Of a stretch of 64,000 bases of DNA, positions 14,631-26,907 are shown in pieces. The position numbers and the translations under genes were made by a program. Numbering within the stretch: the first letter of the stretch is position 1; every line of letters begins with the position of its first letter. The stretch is taken from assembly GCA_036874045.1 (NCBI GenBank), contig CM072337.1, positions 25,146,001 to 25,210,000 on the forward strand, read 5' to 3'. The notes under the pieces were generated by a model. It made no database searches, was not told where the DNA came from, and saw only the letters and a program-made list of their open reading frames with translations. This stretch comes from Cymodocea nodosa. Lineage: Eukaryota; Streptophyta; Magnoliopsida; Alismatales; Cymodoceaceae.

Positions 14631-14636
14631 ACGTGT
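14631..14636 (+). promoter_or_regulatory. G-box (CACGTG) upstream of ERdj3A-like gene
   Basis: A palindromic CACGTG within GCCACGTGTAC, about 170 bp before the start codon, with an ATTGG (inverted CCAAT) about 30 bp upstream at 14598. ER-stress elements combine CCAAT and CCACG, but the spacing here is not the canonical nine bases. Binding by bZIP factors is therefore possible but not shown. Confidence 0.45.
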
Positions 14637-14803
14637 ACGAAAGCTTGCGAAGTATCTGCACGCCTTAAATTCTCAAACCTCCCTTCACGGGCAAGAGTTC
14701 GCCGAGGGTTTAGATAACGACTCGGCTCTGGTCCCGGTACCCTTTCACCGGAGCACCTACGCTGACGGAGAGATCTCAACGAAAGCATCGTGATTTTTTC
14801 CTG

Positions 14804-17800
14804 ATGAATCGCCAGATCATTGTCTCATTCCTCGCCTTCCTCCTGTTCCTCTCGTCCTTTGGCGGAGAAGTGGACGCGAAGAAAAACCTCGACCCATACA
14901 AGGTATTGTTCTCAACTCTTCTTCCATTTTGTCCTCGATTCTTCTTTTTTTCTCTTCACGAACCTTGCAGTTATTTCGTGTTCGTTGTTTGATTTTGGAA
15001 GTTGTGTTTTTTTCCCTCTTCCGTGTTGGTATCGGGTTTAGCCGTTTTGGTGGTAATTATGTAAAAAGTTGCTTTTCAGATTTTCGATGTACGTTCACGT
15101 ATGCTGTGATGATACAAGAGGGGAAATTATGTTTTTTTAATGATCACGGTATTTAAATTTATAGAATGCCGTATGGTTTTTCAAATGTAGACTACAACAA
15201 GTATCATCGGATAAGTGGAATGCACGTCCCGGGCTATGTCAAAATTGGTGGGTTTTTATGGTGAAAGGATCTGCGCGTATTGTCTCTTTCAATATTCCTG
15301 TACAAGTCATTATGCTATACGGAACATAATAGTGACCATGTTTCGGGAGATGGAGAAATCGTCATTTATTAGTTCCTTTCTAGAAGATAGAACTGGACTT
15401 TTCAATTAGACGTTTGCTGTATGATGAACTTTGTAATTCCGTGGCCGTTGCTATACCTCTACCTGGTGGTTGCACGTTCTGATCCCAATTATGTTCTCAA
15501 TTCATGCCATTAGATGATAACTTATTTGGCTTATGCTATATTAGAACCTCAATTTTTTTTTTCAAGAATGATCGGCATAGACGTTCTTTCTTTAATAACA
15601 TTTTTTACTTTAACTGTTAAATTTCGATCTAAAAGAACTTTGTATGTATTGGTAATAAAGGTACTTGGTGTTGATAGGGGTGCCAGCCAAAGAGACATAC
15701 AGAAAGCCTTCCATAAGTATGTTTTCCTAGTGCTTTACTAATTTACTTTATTGTGTTTTTAGTTCTATTGAAGTTGTTCTATCTAGTTTCTTGGCGCTTC
15801 ATCATTGTGTTGCTTTTCTCTTTCTCACGTAGTTATGCTGCTCAACTTGTTTTGTAGGCTTTCTCTTCATTATCACCCTGACAAAAATAAAAACAAAGGA
15901 GCTCAGGAGAAGTTCTCCGATATAAATAATGGTACTGGCCCATTCCCAATTTCCAGGGGATTTACCCTTTAAAGTAAATTATCTTGTTGTTCAAGATAGT
16001 GTAAAATTCTTATATTGTTAATGTGGAATATTGAAACATGAACTTGTTTAGTTGTGTTTTTTATTTGTATTTTATTAAATAACGTCTACAAAGATTTGGG
16101 GGAGAAAAAAAATTTAGTTCAAAATTTCAAATTAAGGGAAAACCTAGTAAAAGACAAGAAATGAAGAAAAGAATGCTATAAAATCTACCATAAATGTACA
16201 AATGAGTAAAATTTAGATAAGTATAAATTAACAAAAAGGAATGCTAAGAAAATTGTTGGTGAAGTTAAAAATCAGGCCTATAAGGAATTACATGATAATT
16301 TGTACACAAAATAAGGAGAAAATAGAATATATAAATTGGTTAAGACTAAAGAAAGAAAATTTAGAGATTTAAGCCAAGTGTATTAAACACGGGGATGGTA
16401 GGGTTTTAGTAAAAGAAAATGAAATAAAAGAGATGATGCAAGTATTTTAATAAACATATTGATGAATTTAACATAGGAAACTCTTACATGCAAAATTTGA
16501 TTAATAGTACCAAGGATATAAGTTATAGTTATTTTTGAAGAATGAATAATTTGGAGGTAAAAGAAGTTGTTAACAAAATAAACTGTGGGAAAACTTTTGG
16601 ATTTGATGGTATTCCTATTGAAATATAGAAGCGTATGGGTGGAGTATGGATTAAATGGTAGATTAAAATTTTTAGTATAATTTTAAAGATAAAGAAGATG
16701 CTAGATGAATGGAGTAAGAGTTTTTTAATACCTATATTTAAGAATAAGGGAGACATACAGAATTGTAATAATTATTGTAGTATTAAATTAATAAATCATA
16801 CCATGTAATTATAAGAAAGGGTAATTGAGCAAAAGCTAAGTTATATAACTAAAAGCACAAAAATCCAATTTAGGTTTATGCCTAGTAGGCCAACAATGGA
16901 AGTTGTTCATTTACTTAAGCACCTAATAGAAAATTTTAGAGTTAAGAAAAAGGACCTACATTTAGTTTTCATTAATTTAGAAAATCCTTATAATAGAATA
17001 CCTAAAAACCTATTGTGGTAGGTTTTAGAAAAATGGAATACTTGTCAAGTATATTGATATTGTAAAGGACATGTATGAAATAACAGTTACTAGTATTAAA
17101 TTTATAGAATGAGAAATTAAGAAATTTTCAATAGACATAGGTTTACACCAATAGTCTTTTTTAAGTCCATATTTATTTGTCTTAGTTATGGATGAAATAA
17201 TTAAAGAAATTCAATAAGAAATATCTTGATGTATGCTATTTATTAATGATATGGTTTTAGTTGACGAAAGTAAGTCAGGAATTAGTTATGAATTAAAATT
17301 ATGGAGAGATATTTTAAAGTTAAAATGATTTAGATTGATTCAATAAAAAATTGAATATATGGAATGTAGGTTTAATGAAAATAGAAAAATAATGATGAAG
17401 ATATATACTTAGGTGACCATGAGATTCATAAAAGCAAGACTTTTAAGTACTTAGAATTTATAATAAATAGCAATGGAGAAATTATTGAGAATGCTAATCA
17501 TAAAATTAAAGTAAGATGGATGAAGTAAAGAAATGCTTCTAGAGTATTATGTGATATGAGGATATCTTTAAAATTAAAAAGAAAATTCTATAGAATTGTT
17601 GTTTGTTCAATCATACTTTATGGTTCAGAATGTTGGACTGTGAAACATGATTATATACAAAAATTTAATGCTGCTGAGATGTATACTTACATGAATGAGT
17701 GGTAATACTATAAAGGATAAGTTAAAAAATTATTTTATTCGAAATAAAGTAAGACTTACACCAATTAAAGATAAGAAAAAAATAGTTAAGGTAAATTGAT

Positions 17801-20048
17801 CATATCTTTAGGAGAGTAAAAAATGCATTAATTAAAAGAGAAGAATTAATTACAATAGAAGAAACTAAAATAAGTAAAAGGCCTAAGACTGTTTGGTTAA
17901 AAGTTTTTAGAAAAGATTTAAATTTACATAGTTTAACCAAAAAACATCAGATTGTTATCGTTATAGCATTTTTTTACCATAGTGTCCCTTTGCTATGTTT
18001 GTAGTTTGTTTGGGTGATTGACTTTGTAGCTCATTCAAGGGAAATAAATCATAATATGTCATCAGCATTTTTAGTCATTAGATTTGTGCTTTTTCGAAAT
18101 TAAACGAAATTTAAATTCATTTCCGTCCAATTCTGAGTACATAAATTTCACCTTAGTTCTAATGTAATGTACTAGATAACAGTATCTTATGCATTTTTAC
18201 AGCTTTCTCGTTTATCATCTCTAGTCATATATATGTAACCAGAGTATTTGTTTTGGCAGCATATGAAATTTTATCTGATGAAGAGAAAAAAAGGAACTAT
18301 GATCTATATGGAGACGAGAGTGCCGGTGCAGGGTTCAATGGTGGGAACTTCGGTGGGAGCAATTTTGGTGGTCAGGAGGGGTACACCTATTTCACAAGTG
18401 GAGGCCCTGGATGGCAGAGTATGGGTGGGAAAGGAAAATCATTCTCTTTTTCATTTGGTAGTGATCCTGGGGCAGGTGCTGGTTCATTTGGATTTGGATT
18501 GAATGATATTTTCTCTAACTTTTTTGGAGACCTAGGGCAGGGGGGAAATCCATTTGGGGGTTTTGGTGGGTTCTCTCGGCCTAGTTCTGGATCCACTTAC
18601 CATCCAAAGCTGAAAGCAGTTAATACGCAGACATATAAACAGGAAATAGTGGATCAAGGCTTGACTTGGCTTTTGTTATTCTACACTCAATCTTCAAAAG
18701 GTCTTCAAACGCTGGAATCTATGGTAGAGGATGCTAGTGATTCATTAAAGGGTGCAATCAAGGTTGGTATATGCTCTCCTTCTTTAGCGTGCTTCACTCT
18801 AAATGTGACCTTCTTTTGGGCATTTTACTTGTTAGACACAAATTGCATAAAGTATAAAAGTTTTTTTTTTTGCTAACAGGCAGGTAGCATCAATTGTCAA
18901 ACTGAGCAATCTTTATGCAAGAATCTTGGGGTTTGGCCGTCCAAGTCATCTAGGGTATTTTGTTATTCTTATGGAAGTGGTACGGGTGGCTCATTGGTTG
19001 AATACACTTCTGACATGGATTCTAGAAGTCTGAAGAGCTTCTGCCAGGATCAGTTGCCAAGATTGTCAAAACGGGTGACCCTCAATAAATTTGACTTCTC
19101 TTCATATACTGGGGGAGACCTGCCTCATGTGCTATTGCTGTCAACCAAGAAAGGTACACCAGTTATCTGGCGTACCGTGAGTGGTTTGTACAAGACACGC
19201 TTTGTATTCCTTGATGCAGAGGTAAGGGTAACTTCTCCCCCTCTTTCTCTATATGCCTAAGAGTGTAACATTTGCCATTTTATTCCTTGGCTATTATAGG
19301 CCAGTGATGTTACGGACAAAACTGTGAAACGTCTGGGAGTAGAAGCACTTCCAGCAGTGGTTGGTAGGCTAGCAAATGGGGAAGTGCAAGTTCTGAAAGC
19401 AGGGTTTGCCATAAAAGATTTGAAAGCAGGAGTCAGTGAGATAAGCTCTCTACTCGACAGCTTTGAAAAGAGAAATAAGAAGGTGGCTTCAAATCAAGCA
19501 AATAGACAATCAACAGATTCATATGATAAAGGCATTCCTTATCTGACGAGCTCAAATATGGATAGTTTGTGTGGTGATAAAACCACTTTATGCATTATAG
19601 GTGCTTTGAAGTCATCTAAGGCCAAAGATAGGCTGGAGGCTATCCTGAACTTGGTAAAAAAATATTTCTTATTGTTTTTGTCATCGTATTTTTATGATTC
19701 TGTCACCTCTACTTCCACATGTATTGTATCTGTATTGATAATTTTCGGTATGCTTCTCTTCAGGTCTCTCAAAAGACGCTAATTAGGCAACCGACCGATC
19801 AAAACTCAAGGGATTCAATTCGATATGTTTTGTTGGACGCAAACAAACAGGCAGCATTCCTCAAGTCGTTTGACAAAACAGGCTTTAAGAACTCAGATAA
19901 GCTTCTGTTGGCTTACAAGCCCCGGAAGGGGAAGTTTGCAGCATTCACAAATGAGATTACGCTAGAAGAGACCGAAGGCTTCATCAGCTCAGTTCTCAAC
20001 GGTGACATTCAGTTCCGCAAGATTCAACAGAAACCTGTATTTAATTGA
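14804..20048 (+). CDS. ER-lumen DnaJ (J-domain) co-chaperone, ERdj3A/TMS1-like
   Basis: J proteins stimulate the ATPase of Hsp70 (BiP in the ER). The Arabidopsis relative ERdj3A/TMS1 is needed for pollen-tube heat tolerance. Exons are 14804-14902, 15661-15716, 15858-15931, 18260-18762, 18880-19221, 19300-19653 and 19764-20048. Every junction is GT-AG and keeps frame, giving about 570 residues, close to the family length. In order: a signal peptide (FLAFLLFLSSFGG, likely cut after A25); a J domain from residue 31 to about 92 with the HPD triad at 58-60; a Gly/Phe-rich linker with FGGSNFGG and GFGGF repeats up to about residue 170; then a long thioredoxin-fold-like C-terminal part with regularly spaced Cys (INCQ, SLCKN, FCQD, SLCGD). 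No KDEL tail is seen; it ends PVFN. Intron 3 (2.3 kb) is enlarged by a LINE fossil. It looks intact. Orthology is strong on architecture and length. Confidence 0.92.
16040..17960 (+). mobile_element. RTE-clade non-LTR retrotransposon (LINE) fossil in ERdj3A intron 3
   Basis: Conceptual translation with many stops and frameshifts gives reverse-transcriptase segments in the right order. These are PSRPTMEVVHLLKHLIENF (about 16881), KKDLHLVFINLENPYNRIP (about 16950, the block containing the first catalytic Asp region), LFINDMVLVDES (about 17235, derived from the FADD active-site box, here with both changed to IN-D), and the C-terminal KFYRIVVCSIILYGSECW (about 17585) and NKVRLTPIKDKKKI blocks. 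The YGSECW and VRLTPIKDK patterns are typical of plant RTE elements. It lies in sense orientation to the host gene and is not functional. No endonuclease domain is clear at the 5' end, so it is probably 5'-truncated. Confidence 0.85.
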
Positions 20049-20888
20049 GTTGGAAAATACAGTGTCAACATGTAAAATTTGGAACTTCAAAAGGAAAAAG
20101 TTATAAAAAATTTCAGAAAAAGGATAAGCCGTTAGAAAGCTTATTGGATGGCAACGTTACAAAGAACCAGCCTTCTGCTCTTACCCTTTCTTTGGAAATT
20201 TTTTTTGTATGCGTTCAATATTTTAGGCTTAAAGGAGGGTGGGAGCTTCTCCCCATGTGGTAGATTACTCTGTTTTCTGGGAAGGAGTGGATGAAAGCTT
20301 CTGGTCATTCAAGAGATGACTGGCAAATGTTGTAGTTTTGTACAGTGTTTTTTGTTTTCTTTTGATTAAGCTAGTATAGTCTCTGGAAATCCAACCAGAA
20401 GGCTTTTTTGCTCGGATTGCATTGAATATAATCTATTCCTTTCTCTCCACGTTGATATCATCAATGGTTAAACCGCAGTTAAATTGCTTTGAATATAATC
20501 TATGAACTTTCCATTTAGCTTCCGATTTGGTTTCAAAAATGTTGGTATATATAAATAAGTACTATATAAGTCTTGGTTTATATATATATATATAATCAGT
20601 ATTATTTAGTCTATAGTATTAACTAATCATTAAAAAATCAGATGTATTATTACTTTTAGAAAGTAATAATGATTTTTTATAATTATCAATAAATAATTTA
20701 AAATAATAATATAATCTAAATTAATTTATACAAATTATAGTTAATTGCAATGAAAAACTCAATGGACCATCCTGAGAATGGAAAACTTTTTTAATAATAA
20801 TAAAACAGCGTGGTGGGCTACGGAAAATTTACTCTCCACGTTTCGCTGGCCTCAGAAATCATATCTTCAACTTTCCGCCAAGCGGCCG
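20049..20888. other. ERdj3A 3' flank and spacer; (TA)n run
   Basis: This holds the 3' untranslated region of the DnaJ gene, then AT-rich DNA with a short TA dinucleotide run near 20577-20594. The last 100 bp become GC-richer just before the next gene's first exon. No further gene. Confidence 0.5.
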
Positions 20889-20924
20889 ATGAACTTCTCC
20901 CTCTCGGCGCGGCGCGGGCCGGCC

Positions 20925-23900
20925 ATGGCGCTCCCTCTGCGTTCTCTTTCTGACCTCACCTCACACGTACGTTCCAATGGCTCAATTCTCGTGCTTTTAC
21001 TTTTCCTTGTACCGTTTGCAGCGTTGTCTTTTTTTTTGTTCAATATTCCCTTAATTACGCTATCGGTTGATTACTTGTGTTGATTTTGTTAATGAATGTT
21101 GTACATTTGTTCTTGTGGGATTCTGGAAAAGAATGGAGATTCTTGTGACTGTTCCTCCAATGTTTGCGGTAAGTTACTAGACAACTCGAGTGCCTGAATT
21201 GAATCTCTAGGTATGCCAAGAGTCGTGGATGATACTAAGTGGTTGGTGCCATCGAGATTGAAGTTGCTCACACATCTGTATGATTCTCACAAATTTCTGT
21301 CTAGTTTCACCTCCTCCCTGATTTCCATGTTTCACTTTCCATGCGAGATGGCATCTGGCAGGCATCAAGTTTTATCTTGTCGAATTTCTGGTCTTATCTA
21401 AGTGAGACCCTGATGCTTATGATACATAAAAGTGAATTTACAAGCTCAGGACCAGATGAATTTACATTAGAAATTCGGTAGAAAGGCTGATAAAATATCA
21501 GTCTCCAGGTTCTCATTAGAATTTAAATCGTGCTTTTCATGAAATATTAGCAACAAAAATATTTCGGTGGCTGTTAGATATTTCTTGAGTTTCTAGTTAG
21601 TATAGTATTAATCCTGCATCTGTTTTTTAAAAACATTTGAAGAGGTTAAAGAAATAGCAACAGCGTTCGTTGCCCAATAGACCTGTGTACAATTATGGAT
21701 CTACTTTGTTTCTGAGTGACGCCTTGCCTCCGGGCTATCTTCACCTTTGACCATGCTCTCCTCCTCTCTCCTTTATTTCTATGTGTGTGTGTGTGTTGGG
21801 GGGGGGGAGAAGATCTTCTCCTAACTCTCTCTCCATCGCCACTAAATCTGCAGCCTCCTCCCCTTCGGCTGCCAATTGCAACTGTTCCTTCTTCTGCTTT
21901 GCTGGATCTACCATCTCTTTTCATCCTTACCAGATCCTCCATGTTATTGCTCCCACTGCTTCTTCACTTATCCATATCCCATGAATTGATAGATGCCAAT
22001 CCTACTTGTCAGATTCATCACTCTCTCATCCCCTTTGTCCCCTTTGCAGATCTAGCTCTCCCTTCCACTACCAGATTAGATTTTACCTTTGTGAGAGTAT
22101 CATATGAGTGGTTAGTTATATAGGTAAATGGATATCTGATTACATTAGGGGTTCCTTACTCATACTGTATACTTGTACTATTATTATATGTACTTATGCT
22201 CTCATTACTTGCCAATCTAATATTCATTTTCACCCTAGTTCTTCCTCTCACATGGTATTAGAGCCTATGTTGAAACCCTTGGGGAGCTATTGATAGTCAT
22301 CCACTTCTCCCAACCTCTGGTTGTGTCAATGGGCCATGTTGTGCCTGTTGGCACAATTCATTTCATGTTTGGGCACTACGTGTTGTGTTGTGTCTGCCAA
22401 ACACTCGATGTGGCCTAAGCACGACCCATAGCCTACAACCCAATCATGTTGTGTTGTGCTGGCCCATCATGTTATAATTTTGTGCCAATTTAGGTCAAAC
22501 ATTGTTATAGTACTATAAGATAATGAAAATAAAAATATATTTTATTTTTTAAAATTAGATTATAAAAAATTGAAAATTTACTTCATTGAAGTTCAAATTT
22601 TAAAACACATTGTACATGATAAAAATTATAATAAAAAATAAAGAAAAAATACATAATAAAGGAAAAATTACATTTTTACAAAGATAAAAGAAAAAAAAGT
22701 TGTTTCCTCTTAATCTATTTCAATATTCATATTTGCAAAATAATTCATCCAATCAATTTTTTTTTGTTGAACACAATGACCATCAAATTCTCAATTTTTA
22801 GCAAACATTAAAACTTCTAAAATATTTGCATTTAGCTTAGATTTCTTTCATTTAAAATATTTTCACTAATGCTCAACCTTGTTTACATGTTATAAAAGAA
22901 ACTAAAATGATTGGTAGATCTTCAACTAGTATTTTGGACTATTGGTGAACTTAAGTGTAATTTTATAAAATGTAGAAACTTTCTGTTAAATAAAATTAAA
23001 AAGATAAAGAATAAAAAATTATTTTTAAAAAAATTAAACTTATTTTTTAAATTAAAATACAAAGTCCTCCTTGCAAGTTGCCACCGACTTACAAATTATT
23101 GAACTTAGCTAGTCGTTACTTGTAAAAAAATAGACTAATTATTTTATTCAATAAGTTGCAACTCAATGGCTGTAAAAGCAATTACACAACTCAGAAGTTG
23201 TGGGTTCAAGCCTTGGGTATGTGCTTATAAGTTGATGATTTTATTTCTCAGTAAAATAGTTTGCTTGTTGAAGACCATGAATAACGGCCAACCCAATCAA
23301 AATTAGTCATGCTGACATGGTCCAAAATGGTTTGTGCTGGCCTGTGTGTCCAATTTTTTTTTTTTTTTTTTTTTGATCATTCTTAAACACTCAAACAAGA
23401 ATATCCTTAGAGGTGATAGAAGGTGAGCCTTTATAGACACCTAGATAGCGTGATATACATCAAAAATATCTATAGATGTGATAACATGTGAGTCTTAATG
23501 GACACTTAAACGGTCTGGTATAATGTGCCTAAATTAGATTATACTAGCACAACTCACTTTTCCCATGTGGTAACCTAACATGGCTCAGAAAATTGATGGG
23601 GGGTAGACCCCACGGTAGGGCTGTTATGCCCTTCTTGTGGTCCCTCTAGGGCTGTGACAGCCTTCTCCTACTACTAGCTACATCTAGTGGTCCTATTCTT
23701 CCTACTGGCAGCCTAGCCAGTTCATTTTCAATTTGAACAGCCCATGTACAGGGCTGTGTACAATGAAAAAATTAAACACTAATCCAAAGAAGGCTTGATT
23801 TTCAGACAAGCTTTCCAAATTATGAGTAGTGGAAAAGCAAGTTTATCACAAACCTAATGCACAAGGCCCCCACCAATGTGGGGATTAGGGTGGATCCAAT

Positions 23901-26900
23901 TATATGTAGCCTTACTTCATAAATGGAGAGTTTGTTTTCTAGAATTTGAAGTTGTGACTTTCAGGTTGCAATGGAGACATCTTACCATTGTTCCAAGGCT
24001 TTACCATCCTTAAATTGTAACAAATTTTGAACTGAATATGCTATTTGAAGATGATTTCCAAACAATATTATCATCATCATTTGCAAGGATTATATTTTGA
24101 GTGATAAGTCTTAAGATCAATGGGTGGAAGGTTGATGAATCTTGATTTTAAGGTTCTAAATAGAGATACATCATTCTTTAGTTTTAATCATCCACTAGAA
24201 CATTGGACAATTCAACATGGCTCATGTTTGATGTGTGAGCAGCAGTGCCAGAACTTGGTGAAAATAAGAGAGACGGGTTGTGTTGGAAATTTGTGATTAT
24301 CTTGAAAAGGGATGATAGTTTTCTAATGGATTTGTTGAGCTGACCATCCCTTAAACTTTTAAGGAACATTTGGATATTAAGAGGGGAGAGAAAATCTGAA
24401 AGTAAAAGAAAAGAAATGAGAGAATAAAAAAGAATGAAGAGAGTGACTATTATCATCTTTCTGTATTATTTGGATAAATTATAGAGAAATAAAAAAAAAC
24501 ATAGTTTCTCTTGTTTGAATAGTAATGAGGGAGAAAAGAAAAGAGAGAAAAATAATCATTTTAAAACTATGCTCTTAAGATAAAAGTTGGATTTAATAAT
24601 GAAATTTCATTTAAGAGTAATTTGGGAGTGTGATATTTGCAATATAACAACTTTCTCTTCTCCACATTTCGCTACACTTTTGGAGAGAAAATGAATGGAT
24701 TAATTTGTCTCTCTTTCTCCCACATTCTCCAACTTAAATATCCAAAAGAGAGCAAGTCTTTCTCACCATTACTTTCTTCTCTTTTTCTCACTATTTCTTG
24801 CAATCCAAACATACCCTTAGACATATACTTGGTTTTGATGATATTTCTCCATCTATTCGTTGAACCACTAAGTGAATACCAAAGGAATTTAACATTAATA
24901 GACGTACCAAAAGAAACAAGGTCAATGATGCCCAGACCATCGATATTTCTACTTCTACATATTTTCTGAAACTTGACAATTTAATATGTATGCTTCATTT
25001 GCCAAATGATACACATGTTTTGTTGTGGTACATTATTGCCATTTTGAAAATTTAGTTATCCATGTCTAGTAAATTGTAATGTTTCAATATATAACGTCTT
25101 TGGTAACTTTTGTCACGGATACCAGGATTTTCTTCATTCTTTCAGTTGTACCTTGGAATTATTTTTTTCTCTTTGTCCTAACTTTTTTATGGACTTCTGA
25201 TATTACCCTTTTTTTATGCCTTGTCAAAATTTCCCATGAGATCATCTTGATTCATTTTTCTGTGGCAAAGATTACTGCTAGCGTATAAAGGTGGCACCAC
25301 TAAATTGATTTTCTGTGGCATTCTATCACGATTTTTTTTCTGTGCCTACTCAAAACCTTGTTATGAGATCAGCCCTAGTCGTTTTGCTGTATCAGAGATT
25401 GTTCGTAACGATGATACCACTATCTTAATAAATCAAGTCTTTTGTTTAATAAATCAACCTTTTTGTTCCTAGTCAGTATACTTTCGATTCACGCAATTTT
25501 CAGAACCTTCTTCCATTTCAAAATAAAAGGAAAACCATATTTATGAACTCTTCATGTGATTTTCATATAAAAATTGTTGGAATCCTTACTTTTGTTACGA
25601 AAATCAGGATTTTAGTGGAGTTTTTTCCTTGAATAGCACCAGGAGATTAACATTATCAAATGCTGTGGTCACATTGTGTCCTGCATCTTAAGGTATAAAT
25701 AAATGGTCACCATAACCCTAGTGTGACATGATATAGATAATCATCATGACCGTAGGCCATCCTTTACTGTGATTTGATAAACACACAAATATGCTATATT
25801 ATCTTATTATTTTGCAGCTTATCACCATTCGCCAGTGCTAAAATCTTCCCGAATGTGTTTAACAGAATTTTCCGTATCCTCAAGTGTCTTTTTGTAGCAC
25901 ATCATTTTACCTTAAAATTTATTTTTGTGGGATTCAGTAGCAAATTTCTAAGGAATAATAATCTCTTGGGGTACTGGGGTTGGGCTTTTACTGCTTTTAT
26001 TGACCCTAACGCATGTTTTGCAAGAAGATGAAATGGCTGAATTTGATACATGATAATGTTGAGAGCTATTTTTTGGTTAACTGCTTTGCTTTGTTTTTGC
26101 AAGACATTTGCAAATATTATTGCTTGGAAGGATTTAATTGATGTTGCGACAATTATTGGCCCTCAGCTTCCTCTTAAATCCTAAAAAGAATTGACAGGCC
26201 TTTATAAGATGTAAATGCTAAACTTGCATCAGTATGCGTTACTCTTTTTCATATACTTATTCAATAAACTATGGGGTGTCCACCAGGTTAAACTCCAACA
26301 TGTACCACGATCTTCTAGCCAGGAAGTGTTGGGAAAAGACTCTGGTCCAATTTCACAGGCGTTTAGGCTTAGGCAACAAACATATGTAAATTTCAGAAGA
26401 TGGAGTAGACTCCCCTCTACAACAGACAGCAACAAGATTATCTCGGAAGCAAGTGATATGGATTCTGATGCAAGTCCAGAAATGGTTGTTGGTGGTGAAC
26501 ATCCCCCATCATCAAATACTCAGCCAATTAATAAGAATGGTGATAAAAACAGTGGCACTGGAACTGCACCCAAGAGACCACCCTTGACTGCAAGAGAAAA
26601 ACTAAGAGCAGCTCGTGTTCTGTCAAAATACACAGAATCAAAGCCATCAAAAGCGGCAACAGGAAGCAGGGTTCTGGATGCACTGAGAGAAAGTGATAGA
26701 GGGAAGAGATCTGGCCTTCCCGAGGCCCCCTCAAACCTACTTGATGATGGTAAGAGAGGGATGCCAAAGGCAGGTCTAACGTTCAACTTTCCTGGAGGAA
26801 ACGATTTATTATTTATTGTGTTCTCTTTTGTCTTCATCAGTAGTGTGATGTTTACAACCACCTATATTGTGTGGAAAGTAGGTGCAATACATTTTAACGA

Positions 26901-26907
26901 GTACTGA
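20925..26907 (+). CDS. conserved plant protein with C-terminal membrane anchor (function unknown)
   Basis: I recognise the C-terminal pattern (AREKLRAARVLSKYTESK, LDALRESDRGKRSGLPEAP, FPGGNDLLFIVFSFV, VWKVGAIHFNEY) as that of a conserved but uncharacterised plant family. The large last exon, 26287-26907, follows a CCACCAG acceptor and encodes 206 residues: a basic, Ser/Asn-rich part, then one hydrophobic segment (LLFIVFSFVFISSVMFTTTY) followed by only about a dozen residues, the layout of a tail-anchored protein. A proposed first exon, 20925-20966 (MALPLRSLSDLTSH, CCATGG context, GTACGT donor), joins in phase 0 to give about 220 residues. An upstream in-frame ATG at 20889 would add 12. The exon pairing across 5.3 kb is inference; the last exon is much more certain. 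The big intron is filled with transposon remnants. Confidence 0.72.
22310..23355. mobile_element. hAT-like non-autonomous element (remnant)
   Basis: The left end reads GTGTCAATGGGCCATG followed by alternating TGTTGTG/TTGGCAC words. The right end (about 23310-23352) carries the complementary CATGG...TTTGTGCTGGCC words. Such ends, rich in GGCC/GTGC motifs around an AT-rich core, are typical of many plant hAT derivatives. No transposase domain is readable in the core, and I could not find an 8-bp target duplication, so the boundaries are approximate. Confidence 0.42.
23150..23226 (+). repeat. tRNA-like A-box/B-box pair (SINE or tRNA relic)
   Basis: TTGCAACTCAATGG (A-box-like, about 23154) is followed about 40 bp later by TGTGGGTTCAAGCC (B-box-like, about 23197), the spacing of RNA polymerase III internal promoters. 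The acceptor stem does not pair well, so it is not called as a tRNA gene. It lies within the hAT-like block. Confidence 0.4.
23354..23374. repeat. poly(T) tract, 21 bp
   Basis: Uninterrupted T run directly after the hAT-like right end. On the minus strand it would be a poly(A), as left by retroposition, but no adjoining retroposon head was identified. Confidence 0.85.
23845..24003 (-). mobile_element. Au-like tRNA-derived SINE
   Basis: On the minus strand the block starts AAGCCTTGGAACAATGGTAA (A-box region) and continues with CCATTGCAACCTGAAAGTCACAACTTC (B-box region, decayed). It then has the body words AGTAAGGCTACATATAAT, ACCCTAATCCCCACATTGG and GGGGCCTTGTGCATTAGG. This is the layout of the Au SINE family of flowering plants, ending in the TTGTGCA...GTTT tail region. 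It is a short retroposon transcribed by RNA polymerase III from internal promoters. It is diverged, so old. It sits in the long intron of the membrane-anchor gene, antisense to it. Confidence 0.72.
24363..24816. mobile_element. Tourist-like (PIF/Harbinger) MITE
   Basis: Terminal inverted repeats: left GGAACATTTGGAT, right (reverse complement) GGGTATGTTTGGAT. They are flanked by TAA on the left and TTA on the right, fitting the TWA target preference of PIF/Harbinger elements. The body is rich in GAGAGAAA/TTTCTCTC and has no ORF with a recognisable domain. About 455 bp, in the 5.3-kb intron. Imperfect repeats and the TAA/TTA mismatch keep this moderate. Confidence 0.55.

Noticed and set aside
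14528..14788. 86-codon minus-strand frame just upstream of ERdj3A
   Set aside because: It overlaps the promoter and 5' leader of the DnaJ gene and has no recognisable domain.
21125..21171. An extra internal exon (NGDSCDCSSNVC) of the membrane-anchor gene
   Set aside because: It has AG/GTAAGT edges, but its phase would put a stop at the start of the last exon, and chaining it to the next candidate needs a 40-bp intron.
23150..23226. A functional tRNA gene
   Set aside because: A- and B-box-like words are present but the acceptor and anticodon stems do not pair convincingly.
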